A stretch of 64,000 nt of DNA. It comes from Papilionanthe hookeriana x Papilionanthe teres. Taxonomy: Eukaryota; Streptophyta; Magnoliopsida; Asparagales; Orchidaceae. Shown in pieces: positions 33,420 through 45,500 of the stretch; position 1 is the stretch's first letter, and every line of letters starts with the position of its first letter. The DNA is taken from NCBI GenBank assembly GCA_022702705.1, contig CM040429.1:10879538-10943537 (forward strand), in the 5' to 3' direction. A program made the translations under genes and the position numbers. Below the pieces are notes generated by a model that was given only the letters and a program-made list of their open reading frames with translations, was not told where the DNA came from and made no database searches.

Positions 33420-33990
33420 ATTCTAGAGAAAAGAGAGATATTTGTAAGTTAATCAATAATATTTTATCACTATTTAGTAGTTGGCTAAGGTGGTCAAAAA
33501 AGTTTTGATCGATTTTTTGTTGTTATTATTATTGATCCTCGTGTTAGAACTTATAGAAAAAAAAAGGGACTTTCAAGATTATATGTAAAAAAATTTATGC
33601 TTTATAGGACTCACCTTTATGTGACACTTGATAAGACTTAATTCCTAAAAAGAATATTTGTTTAACATGATTTGGATCCTTGATCTCTTAAGTTATGGTG
33701 AGTGAAAGATGTCTAAGTTGAGATACCAATATATTTAACATTCTAGAGAAAAGGGAGAGATATTTGTAAGTCAATCAATAAGATTTTTTCACTATTTAGT
33801 AGTTGAATAAGATCGAGGATCCAGAATGGTAAAAAAATTCTAGATCAATTTTTATTAGCATTGATCCTCATGTTTGAACTTGTACAAAAAATATTTTATT
33901 TCTCTTATTGATAGGGAAAGAAATTACGCTTCAAAACATTCACCTTTATGCGGCAATTGATAAGACTTATTTCCTAAAAAACAGTCTCTG
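33297..33990. repeat. Diverged tandem duplication of about 350 bp, one unit expanded by (TA)n
   Basis: Unit 1 (33297-33660) and unit 2 (about 33675-33990) share, in order: GGATCCTT, TTAAGTTATGG, ACATTCTAGAGAAAAG, TCACTATTTAGTAGTTG, TTGATCCTCATGTT, and TTCACCTTTATG, then TTGATAAGACTTA and CCTAAAAA. Unit 1 carries a (TA)n tract at about 33336-33416, where unit 2 has only a short ATATATTTAA. Confidence 0.75.
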
Positions 33991-34339
33991 TCACTTTTTA
34001 CTTAATAATGTCATGAAATGGTGACCATCAATCAAATCATCTACGTATGATTTGACTATTTCTCTCTTCAATATTAACCAAATGCGAAGTATAAGATTAA
34101 TAGTTACCGATAGGATTATTGTTGCATCTTTCGTTGAAGAGCATCACATTTTTTCTAAGTTTAAGAAGCATTGTGCGACATAACTTTCCATCACCCCAAA
34201 ATAATAAGGAATTTTAAAGCTTTATTGAATAAGTAAAAATGGGCGAATCTCGCATTTTAAAAAGAATTAAATTTGTCTTAAAATATGACGACGATACATG
34301 AATCGATGACATGTTTGAGCCCAACTTTTATAATGAAAT
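33991..34339. other. AT-rich, nothing recognised
   Basis: Continues from the duplicated block without recognisable coding or TE structure. Confidence 0.4.
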
Positions 34340-34575
34340 TCTAAATTTAAAGGCAAAATTTTGATATTAGAAATTTAATACACATGAATTGGGTGGTACG
34401 TGTATAAATTATCCTTTACATATCATTGATTTGGGTGAATCTCACTTTTTGAAAGTGATAATAGTGTTATTTTGATGAATATTGAAAATTTTTGTGATAT
34501 GTGTGTAAATACGGAAATTTAAGTGTGAGATACGTAAATACATGAGAATTGTGTACTATCTATGTGAACGCCCCT
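34340..34575. mobile_element. Foldback MITE
   Basis: The left arm contains TTAATACACATGAATTGGG and TGGTACGTGTATAAATT. The right arm contains TTTAAGTGTGAGATACG, TAAATACATGAGAATTGTG and ends GAACGCCCCTAAAT. The same family occurs near 21.55 and 36.9 kb. Confidence 0.55.
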
Positions 34576-34771
34576 AAATAAAAATGGATCAAAAAGAATT
34601 TTAGATCATCATGAAGAGACTTTGACTGTATCTCAATTTACTATAACCTACAAAATTTAATTTAACATATGCATTATTCCTTCTGGAAAAAGTGAATCTT
34701 GTTTAAAACCACTACATAAGGCAGTTCAATGTACTTCGCAGTTCCTACAAAATTTTATCAGCCTTTTTAGT

Positions 34772-35267
34772 ATTATAGCTAGGACCGGGCCGAGTTGGGC
34801 CCAACTTGAGATCAACTTGAATGGATTGAGTTCGATCTAAATCTACTCATAGCTCGTTATGTTCGATTACGAGCCTGCTCGGAATTGAGCTCAATCCGGC
34901 TTAAATCAAAATGAGTTGCCTCAAATTTGAGTTACTTGAATCCGTTCCAGCTTGAAATTGGGTCGATTCGGCTCAAATCGAAACATGATGTCTCAAATTG
35001 AGTTATTTGCATCTGTTAGCAACTCAAAATCGCCTTGTAGCTTATTATATTTGATTTTATTTACCACTATATATATCTTTTATAAATAAAAATAATAATT
35101 CAAGTCAATCTCGAGCCAATTGAAGCGGAAACGTGATTAGCTCAATAAAATTTGATCCAAAGTTTTGGCTCATAGTGGGGCTTGTTTGTTTCGATCCGAG
35201 CTCAAATGCAAATTAATTTTCAAACCATTAACGAGCTTCAAGCTAAATTCACAGCCCTAATTATGAC
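34772..35267. mobile_element. Nonautonomous hAT-like element
   Basis: It starts TAGGACCGGGCCGAG (34780) and ends TTCACAGCCCTA (35259), hAT-style short ends. Flanking 8-mers are ATTATAGC (34772-34779) and ATTATGAC (35260-35267), six of eight matching, consistent with an aged target duplication. The interior is full of GAGCTC / TTGAGTT words and lacks a transposase. Confidence 0.55.
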
Positions 35268-36705
<1,438 letters not shown>

Positions 36706-36926
36706 AAGGAAACAATTACAGAAAGAATAAAGGTTACAGTTTTCAAGAACCTGCATTTTGTTATGGATTTATGATAAGTTGGTTAAAACATTGGTAATTT
36801 AATTCCTCCAAAAGTTCATATTTATTGAAATCAAAATTAAAATAAACTTTATAACTGGCTTTGGACTGTTACTAAAAACAATTGTCATGTCTACATTTGT
36901 AATCTACTGGCCTTTGGAAAAATTTT

Positions 36927-37122
36927 TGGGGCATTTACATACATACCACTCAATTACTATATATTTACATATCTAACACCTGAACTTTTTTATCTACACA
37001 TAACACTTAATAATTTAATATCACATAAAAATATCACTATTTCTATTCACCGAAGTGTTATATGTGTTAGATATATAACTAGACAGAATTGTGTGGCATG
37101 TATGCATTTTTCTAAAATTTTT
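36927..37122. mobile_element. Foldback MITE, well preserved
   Basis: The left end GGGGCATTTACATACATACC mirrors the right end TGGCATGTATGCATTTTTC. Inner arms TTTACATATCTAACACCTG and GTGTTAGATATATAAC are likewise inverted. It is the clearest two-armed copy of the family after 21550-21800. Confidence 0.7.
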
Positions 37123-37342
37123 TGGTATGATTATATACCCAACACTCACTCGAAACATTATTATCTACAAAAGTAGCACTCATTTGATTTTTTTTTTATT
37201 TTTTTTATTTATTTATTTTTTTGTACTATTGAATCAATGCATTTACACAAGGCATGGATCAAATTATTGATAATTTAATAAAAATGAAAAATGGGTTGGA
37301 ATGTTATCATAAATTTTGACATTTGATCATTGTTTGAATTAA

Positions 37343-37344
<2 letters not shown>

Positions 37345-37381
<37 letters not shown>
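37345..37381. repeat. (AAT)n microsatellite
   Basis: About twelve AAT/ATA repeats in a row. Confidence 0.9.
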
Positions 37382-37382
<1 letters not shown>

Positions 37383-37474
37383 TTGCTATTTCAACCATGA
37401 TTGAACCTTTTTCAATCGTTATTAGAATTATGATTGAACTCTTCGATCTCAGACAAAAAATATTTGTTTGCACT

Positions 37475-38250
37475 TTTAACAAAGTTTTTCATAAGATATA
37501 TATACATTGGAAATGTGACTACACGAATCACGAGGAGATCTAACGGATCGTGCGAATAAAGCTGCCCATCATATTACGGTAATGTATCATCTGTCCGATA
37601 GAATAATCCTCCTATAAGATAATGAGTTTCCACGATGGATTCCTCAGAAAAGGTGACCGAAGATAGTTCAGTCGGCTAAGTGACTTTTTGGCCGATCAAA
37701 TGAATACTACATGACCAAGTATAAGCAGTTACAAATAAGAAATGATGCCTAGAGCAATTACAGATACGAAACAACACCAACAACGGTTACAATATCAAAA
37801 TATGCTCAATTTGGTTACAAAAATAAAAAGATGTAATGACTTGTAAATAATTGTAACATTCATATTAAATGAGGGAGAATTATGTAATTTTTCATAGCCC
37901 TTCATACTTATAAATAGAAAGTTCATCTCTATAGAAAAGACTAGTAAGTCCATTCCTATAAAATTGCCTCTAATTGTGCTTATCTCCACTCTTTTTCTAT
38001 TCCTCTAATCTGATCAATGCTCTAATCATTGGGTGTGACCCAAAATATATTTTGGGATTCAACATTCTAAAAAGTGAGGTGAGAGTTCAACAAGAAGAGC
38101 ACATAAGGGGGAGAAGGATTACACAGTGTAGAAACCTCTAACATAAACTACTTTAAAAAATTCGTGCAACAATGAATTCAAGAGCTCCATAATCAGATTC
38201 AGGTCATATTATGAAATTGACTTGAGTGATACTTGAGTTAAGAATACTCA
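37475..38250 (+). repeat. Gypsy-like LTR plus leader, first tandem copy
   Basis: Carries CATAAGATATATATACATTGG near the start (about 37490), AGATCTAACGGATC, ATTCCTCAGAAAAGG, a TTATAAATAGAAAG TATA-like box (about 37910) and an LTR-type end TGGGATTCAACA (about 38063). After that, TTCTAAAAAGTGAGGTGAG begins a leader-like stretch. The same order recurs at 38575-39520. Confidence 0.65.
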
Positions 38251-38574
38251 AAAATTTTGTTGGACCAGATATTATTATTTGTACATAAAAACATCTATTT
38301 TTTATAATCATAATAATACTCCAACGTGAATAGTATTTTTTGTCTTGTTGCAGATCTGAGTTGAGGACACTTCTTTGGGGAATTGAGTGAGTACGCTAAT
38401 TCATACAAATTTTTTTTTAATATTTTAATTTCAGCGCCTCACATTTCAAATATATATATATATATTTATATATATATATCATTTTACCAAAAAATCACCT
38501 GGTCAAATATGAATCTCAATGTATTAATATTTAAACTAAATATTTTTAAAATTAAACTTAGGGTCCTCTAACTC

Positions 38575-39520
38575 TACTTTTAACAGAGTTTTCATAAGAT
38601 ATATACATTGAAAATGTGACCACGAATCTCGAGATCCAACAGATCGCACGAAGAGAGAGGTAAAAGAATGAGCAATTCAGTAATACTCCAATCGGCTGAA
38701 CTCTGGGCCAACCAAACGTTAGTCCACTTGACCCAAGGAGCTCTACACACCGATATCGATAACGATTTAACTAACATAAAAGATATTTGCAAGAACAACA
38801 ATCACCCAACAATAACTCCAATATAGATTCATCGACCAAAAGTAAGTTGAACGTCAAATTATGGTAATGTGTCATCTCCTGGATGTAATAATCATCTCAT
38901 AAGACAATGAGTCTCCACAATAAATTCCTCAGAAAAATGCGACTTCAGTTGGCCATGAATTTTTATTAACCAAATAAATACCACATGACAAAGCCAAACA
39001 ATCACAAATACGAAACGGTGCCTAGGGCAGTTATAGATACGAAACGACGTAAACAGCGGTTGTAAGCTCAAAATATGTCAAATTCAGTTACAAAATATAA
39101 AAATGTAATGGATTATAAATAAATGTAATGTTTCCATTAAATGAGGGACAATCATGTAATTTATCAGACCTCTTCCTACGAATTATAAATAGAAGAGTTA
39201 TTTCTATAGAAAAGACTACGAAATGCATTCCTAGAAAATTCATTTTATTTGTGCTTGTCTCTTCTCTTTCCCTATTTCTCTCATCCGACCAACGCTCTAT
39301 TTCTTGGGCATGACTTGTAGGACATTTTGAAATTCAACATTCTAAAAAGTGCGGTGAGCATGGAGCTATGCCTTCATGAACAAGAGGAGCGTGTAACAGA
39401 GAAGGAACACACAACGGAGAAATTTCTAGCATAGAGTGCGTTAAAAAATTCATGCAACAAAGAATTCAAGAGCTCTACGATTGATGGCAGGTCAGATTGA
39501 AGAATTTGCTAGAGTGGTAC
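38575..39520 (+). repeat. Gypsy-like LTR plus leader, second tandem copy
   Basis: Repeats the landmarks of the first copy: CATAAGATATATACATTG, ATTCCTCAGAAAAATG, ATTATAAATAGAAGAG, GAAATTCAACA, TTCTAAAAAGTGCGGTGAG, and CAAAGAATTCAAGAGCTC. The end GCTCTATTTCTTGG also resembles the end of gypsy-like LTR copy B. It leads into gag-like sequence at 39840. Confidence 0.65.
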
Positions 39521-39559
39521 TTGAGGGGAGAGCACGACCTCTCCCACAAACCTAATTCT

Positions 39560-40430
39560 CTAGCACCCGAACCTAAAGGCCAATAGGCGGCTCAAGGAGC
39601 CAAAAAGCTGGAAAGTCCCATAATCAAGATAGTTGGATTCATGCTGAGAAGCAAATCGCAAGCGGTGCAAATAGAATCACAAACGAGATAGATTAAAGTT
39701 TATCGTCGACTAGAGAATATGTTCCCCCGATACATCATTGAATTTGAACCCCCAGAAAAATTCAAGATTCCCTACTTGGAACCATAATCCGACCAAACAT
39801 ATTGTATTCTTATAGTCAGTCATTTGCCTTCTCAATATTTCTAATGCATTAAATGTTAACTGTTCTATACCACCCTAAGATATGCGGCTCTAAAATGGTT
39901 TAATGGACTCCTTATTGGGATTATCAATTCTTTCAGAGAGTTCAAGAAATTGTTTACGACACAATTTGCTAGAGCCCAGAAACCTCACAAGGATTCAGAA
40001 TCCTTAAGGTTTGTAAAGAAGGGACCAAACGAGAGCCTATGTGTGTAAGTTGCATGGTTCCAGAAGGAGATGCTCGAGGCGATGAACCTAGAGACAACAA
40101 TTGCTAAAGCTATTTGGCACAAGTTCTGGAGAGTGTGTTTTTCAGATATTTCCTGAGTTTACGAAAACCTGAAACTTTGGCCAAACTCCTACAGTTAGCT
40201 AACAAACATATTGCGGCAAGGGATTACATGAACCCGCCTGCCTCAAAAGGCGAGAAGTTCGATAGTCGATCGGACAAAAAATGTTAATTGGACGATGGGT
40301 GGAGAGAGAAAAATGACCCTCATCTCAAAAGTAAAAAAGGCCGATCGGCAGGTAGAAATAGAGATTTCGATTGAAATTCAAGAAATCGAAGCCGATCCAA
40401 TGATTGCTCAACCGGCGATCAAGGGGCATA
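39560..40430 (+). pseudogene. Ty3/gypsy gag fragment
   Basis: Around 39880-40030 the frame reads YAALKWFNGLLIGIINSFRE, FKKLFTTQFARAQ and ESLRFVKKGPNESLC. This is the Retrotrans_gag core (tryptophan-containing block followed by F..LFTTQFA and a K.G..ESL motif). Stops and shifts follow. No protease or pol is present, since the sequence runs into a tandem repeat at 40395. Confidence 0.65.
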
Positions 40431-40730
40431 TATAGGTATGTATGTATGTATGTATGCATGCATGCTCAACCGGCAATCAAGGGGCATATGTATGTATGTA
40501 TGCATGCATGCTCAAGCGGCAATCAAGGGGCATATGTATGCATGTATTTCGACCGAAATTCATGGAATTGAAGCCGATCAAATGATTGCTCAACCGGCGA
40601 TCAAGGGGCATATGCATGCATGTATTTTGATCGAAATTCACGGAATTGAAGCCGATCAAATGATTGCTCAACCGGCGATCAAGGGGCATATGTATGGATG
40701 TATGTATGTGTATATATGGATGTATATATA

Positions 40731-40801
<71 letters not shown>
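40395..40801. repeat. Mixed tandem array ending in (TA)n
   Basis: Units contain ATTGCTCAACCGGCGATCAA, then GGGGCATATGTATG. The first three repeats are about 55-60 bp with GTAT/GCAT runs. The next two are about 79 bp and include TCGAAATTCACGGAATTGAA, then GCCGATCAAATG. Both strands stay open through the array (121 residues on plus, 111 on minus), because the period keeps frames free of stops. A long (TA)n follows at about 40735-40801. Confidence 0.85.
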
Positions 40802-40805
<4 letters not shown>

Positions 40806-41252
40806 CAGTCACATAGTTGCAGTAGTGAAAATGATTCCTCGCAGTGAATTCTAAGCCTCATTTTCTTCATCTGTACATAGGACCTCTGTTGTGTTGAACA
40901 AAACTTGACTACATTTTTTGAAAGATGAAACTTTATCGACAGTCCATTAAGTATAAAGTTGATGTATAAATGCTGAAGAGTTAACATCATCATACCTTAT
41001 TTATTAATTCTGACTCCTGTTTCCAACTATGCGTGTGTAGGCATAAAGAAGAACCCCCTCTCCCCTTATTTCTTCTCTTTTTTCATCTATTGGCAACTTC
41101 TCGGAGTTCAAAGTTCAAATCCAAATAATCATAATAACGTCCTTTTTGTTCCTATTTAATAAATGCTTTCATAAATGGGACTCGTGTTTTCTTGTCGCTC
41201 AGAAAATACTATAGGCTTTATAGTTGTCAAAAGTGTATAGAAATAAAAATTG

Positions 41253-41298
<46 letters not shown>

Positions 41299-42086
41299 GT
41301 GTGTGTGTGTGTGTGAAAGCAAAGATCCAGCTCATCCAAGTTCCTAAAATTACTTCACAAAAGCTGCATTTCTCTTCTTTTTCTTATATATATATATAAG
41401 GCCTCTAGATGTCTTTAGCACTTACATGATCCTTAGCTATATTTTCTTCCACCTATGCTCTTGGAGATGGCCAAAAGGAGTCCTAAATGATCCCATTCTT
41501 CACGTTATTTGCTTGATATTATTAGAGATGTCTTATACATTGCTGTTGTTTAAAAAGCGAAGGAAGCATAAAATAGCAGCAGAGAATGGGTGTTTCACTA
41601 CCGACGCTATCCCTATTGAGCTTTTTTCTTGGTTGTCTTTCATTCCTCTTCTCTCTGTCATCCTTAATCTTGATGTTATTTTCTTGATCTTGCAAGGCTT
41701 CATAAATTATAAGTGCTAGTCATAACTGTCTTCTATTCCGTTTATATTTATTCGCATCATCAACTTTCTTACCTCTGTCTATCCCTCAGGAGCTAGCTGA
41801 TTATAATAATGTTAAATAACAGTATTGTTGCTTGTAACTGAATAAATGAAGAGCCAATAAACTTGCTAAATAGGTTTATATTTCATAAATGATCATGTGG
41901 TTTTCTCACGTAAAGATTTTGTTCGCACCGCCTATCTAAAATGTATAACATGGTTTCATAGCCTTTATTTATATTGTTTTATAGCTCAAATCATTTAAAG
42001 TTCATTAAAGATGAATATCAAGCAACTAAAACACAAATAAAAGAATTAGGAGCAAAGAATTGCTGAGGCCAAAAATTTCTCACATG
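40802..42086 (-). other. 3' flank of the ligase gene
   Basis: (TA)n(TG)n lies at about 41254-41316. A 97-residue hydrophobic plus-strand frame (41426-41719) has no recognised domain and is probably chance. The part next to 42087 should be the 3' UTR of the minus-strand gene. Confidence 0.4.
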
Positions 42087-42556
42087 CTAATCGGCAGCAA
42101 AGATCCAAAGCCTTCTACTGCTGTCTCTGTGTGAAGAAGATCGAGACAAACCAGACCTCGAGCATCTTATAAGGCTTGGAATAGTCTCTGGAGACCCCAT
42201 GCAGAACGAGGGGCTCTGCCTCATGGATGAAAATCTCTGGCAGCTAAGAGCTCTAAAGGAAGCAGATCCAAGCGGGGGAAACCCGGTGCAGCCGAAATCG
42301 GGCCGGCAAGACTGGATCACCCTTGCGGCATCTGATTCTGATTTGAGAGCCGAGCATGCCGTGCAGAAGGACAGTGATAGGCTGGTCCTTGAACGTTCGC
42401 TGTTTGGGCTCCTGCATGATAAGCTCGAGAATGAGATGATTGCATTCCGGCATAGAGGGCAAGGTATAGATCCTGGTGGACCGGAAATGATGGTGGATGT
42501 GGTATTGGTCGAGCAGAGATAAAGGGCACACCTAGTGCAAAACTCATGGCTACAAC
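42087..42556 (-). CDS. XBAT32: Ligase last exon: rest of RING, Ser/Arg-rich tail, stop
   Basis: 470 bp, acceptor TTATTTCAG, TAG stop at 42087-42089. Encodes CSHEFCTRCALYLCSTN, GPPGSIPCPLCRNAIISFSS, and a family-typical tail with SASFRALSCQRFSSM and CSRSGLSRSSSHRDSS. No frameshift or internal stop. Confidence 0.93.
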
Positions 42557-45500
42557 CTGAAATAATAAGAACTCATGTCAGTTTAAATATGTGGTTCAAC
42601 TTTTCCTTGCTCATTTGAAAAAAAGACGCAAACTTTCCTTTAAGGTGGTATCTGCATTTCTGTTTTTGCTGTTAAAAGTTATTATTCGAACCAAAGTTTC
42701 TATTATGCATTCATCAAGCAGAAAGTTTGAAGAAACAGTGAAAAAGCTGTTATGCAAATGGCACCGCTTTTTATTGTCTGATTGCCCTACCATAAAAGTA
42801 GTCAAAAAGCTATCCTAAGGATGCAAATTTTGCATTAAGATGAAGCTTCAAAACAAATGAAATAACTTTGTTTTCTTCTATAAGAAATAGGTGAAGAAAT
42901 GTATTCTAAATTATGGAAAAAAGAGCAAACCATAGATAGATAGTAGCATTTATAAATCAAAGCAATGCCCATAACAGTTTAACTGATTCTGCCAGTCATA
43001 CAACCAGTTCAAGTTCTGATTAGTTCTTAAAAGAATATTATAATGTCATTATCCTTGTAACAACAATTTGTAAGAAAATGAGATTTAAAACACTGGAATG
43101 AACACTAAAGATCTATAAGTTGGTTGTAGTCTTCAAGAAATGTATACCTTCTGCCGACACAGTGCATGTCCTTTCCAAACAGACGGCACAAGGATCAAAA
43201 CTAGGATGACACAGGTTGTCTCCTCTCCATCCATGTTCTCTAAAACAATGAAGACAATATACAAGTCAGAACTTCTTGTGCTTTAAACCCATGGCTTTGA
43301 CCAGATAATTAGTTCCAGAAAGATTTAAAATATTCACAAACCCCACACAATATTTGGCAGCATAAGAACTAAGAATATCTACAAGTGATGCCGACACCAA
43401 ATAGTTGGCAAAAGGACAATAAGGAAGATGATAATGATAATGAATATATTTAAGATAACGCACCTAGCAATTCTCATGATGCTCATTAGGGGTAGAGATA
43501 AGTATGGCGAAGGAAGAATGTGTAACGATGTCCGTTGTCGGCTCAAAATACTCTCAAGCCAATTTCTATTCCATGACCGAGCAACCATCAAAGGAGTCCA
43601 TCTTTGATCATAAAGAAAAACAGGTGAGTAATTTAATAATCTGAAATTTTAGTGCATGCAAACAATGGAATAAAGCATTAAACATAACAAAGACATGAAG
43701 GCTTCAATTACAGGTATTGTTTGACAATTCCTTTAAAGGATTAATCTATGGATGATGAATGTGACGTGGCAAAATTATAGTTTGTGATTTTCCTGTCATT
43801 GTTGCTGCTTCTCACGAGGGGAACATGGATTCTACTTGCGGTTTTGGAAAAAGTAAAGTTTGAGGCCGGATATGATGGCTACAATTGAGGCAACATTAGT
43901 GAGTGCTGGCAGCTACAATGGCTGGAGTTTGGTATATGTGACGGTGATGAGAGGTTGGTAGCTGCCGGTGAGGGCAGCCGGCAGAGAGATCGCCAGTGGT
44001 AGGCTGTGTGTGGCGGCCAGCGCCGGGTGATGAATAAGGGTGGACGGCGGCGGAGGGCAGTGGCATCACTTTGCACATAATAGTGTATTTGGAATTGGCC
44101 CAACTCGAGCAAATTCCAAATACATTGAAAATGAACTAAATAGTGAATTCCAAGTACATCAGAATTTTGCACTGCATTGGAATTTTACAATGCATCTATT
44201 TTTCTTCAGATAAATGCTACAATTTTAAGATCCCTACAAAAAGGAATGCAATGCACTCATTTTACTACTAATCAAACGCCCCCTAAGAGTATTTGCCACC
44301 CAGTCTAGTTGCGATCTAATAGGAGGTAATCCATTACTGCTAATTAAACTCCCTAAACCCATTTGCCACCATTTTGCCCATGAATGACTGAATATGGGAT
44401 CATAATCGAGTTAACCACTCCTCTCTCAACACATCACAAATTATAAACGAAATACTTAACAACCTCCAACCTACAGCACATGCGATGTCCTTAATAAAGA
44501 GCATCTTCGAATATCGCATGTGCGATATAATAAAATGGGTGCTTGCTCAAACGAGATTCCTCAATCCCTCATATCTAATAATTAATATTTCCATTTCTTA
44601 GTAATGGAAGGTTTGTAGAATTTATCAATCCAAATTAAACACAAGCATCTTCTAACAACTCCAAAATAAATACTTTTCCTCAAAAGCAGTTCCTTGAAGC
44701 ACAATCATCATAGCAAACCTCTTCATAGTCAAATGCTTCACCTCGAACTAGTAGTGAAATGAAAATATCTACTTGACAATCAGTAGCTTGGCAAAATTGT
44801 TCAACCCATTTTGGTCCAACAATCAACGGGGAAATGCCCGTATTAATTTTGTACTCATGTGCCTAACTCACACATATTCAAGGCTGCCATGATTGTGAAT
44901 TCTTGTTCAAAACTTTCAGCAATGTAGAAATTTATCTTTGAACTGTATAGTTAACGATATACACCTCTTCTTGCTCTTCCACTAACTCTGCAACAGCACC
45001 ACAACACTGACCACCCCTTCGTCTGGAAGCCAACGTTGTCCTTAATTTTTGATCCATAGTAACGGATTCTGCATTATTTGCAAATGTAGCTAATTAAGAT
45101 GAAGTGACTCCAAAAGCTTGTGAGATCCTCCCAAGTCTTTTAGTCTTTCTGCAGACAAACTTCAATATGAAAAAGTAGCATCTTCAGTTTCATTTCTTTT
45201 CTTGTAATTCAAGAACTACAATCACCTGTAAAAATTTACAGATGATTTTGATCGCCATTAATGCAGGTTCTCTCAAACCATAGCGCATAGGTCAACAAAT
45301 TTGCTCTGTCGTATCATCACACTTAACGATAGAGGCCGGTTGGTTGCTTTGACTTCCACGACATTCTCATAGATGGGTTATGTTGTGAAAAAACGACGGC
45401 AAAAAAGCGAAAAATCGGATAGAGAAAAAATCACAGAAACAAGAGGAGTCACAGATTTACGTGGTTCGGCAAATTGCCTATGTCCACAGAGTTGCAGAGG

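Noticed and set aside
33317..33508. Frame containing a long Ile-Tyr repeat
   Set aside because: It is the translation of a (TA)n microsatellite, not a protein. The same holds for frames at 26262-26468, 36519-36746 and 40679-40812.
40438..40720. CRISPR-like array
   Set aside because: Repeats are contiguous and variable, without unique spacers, and the host is a plant.
41426..41719. 97-residue hydrophobic frame on plus, looks like a small membrane protein
   Set aside because: Hydrophobicity is expected from T-rich sequence. No promoter, splice sites or similarity that I recognise, and it lies in the 3' flank of the ligase gene.
42199..42522. 107-residue plus-strand frame
   Set aside because: It is the antisense shadow of the last ligase exon.
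43735..44285. A complete Tourist/PIF-type element in the ligase intron
   Set aside because: The right end CAAACGCCCCC is suggestive, but no matching left end or TTA/TAA duplication could be found.
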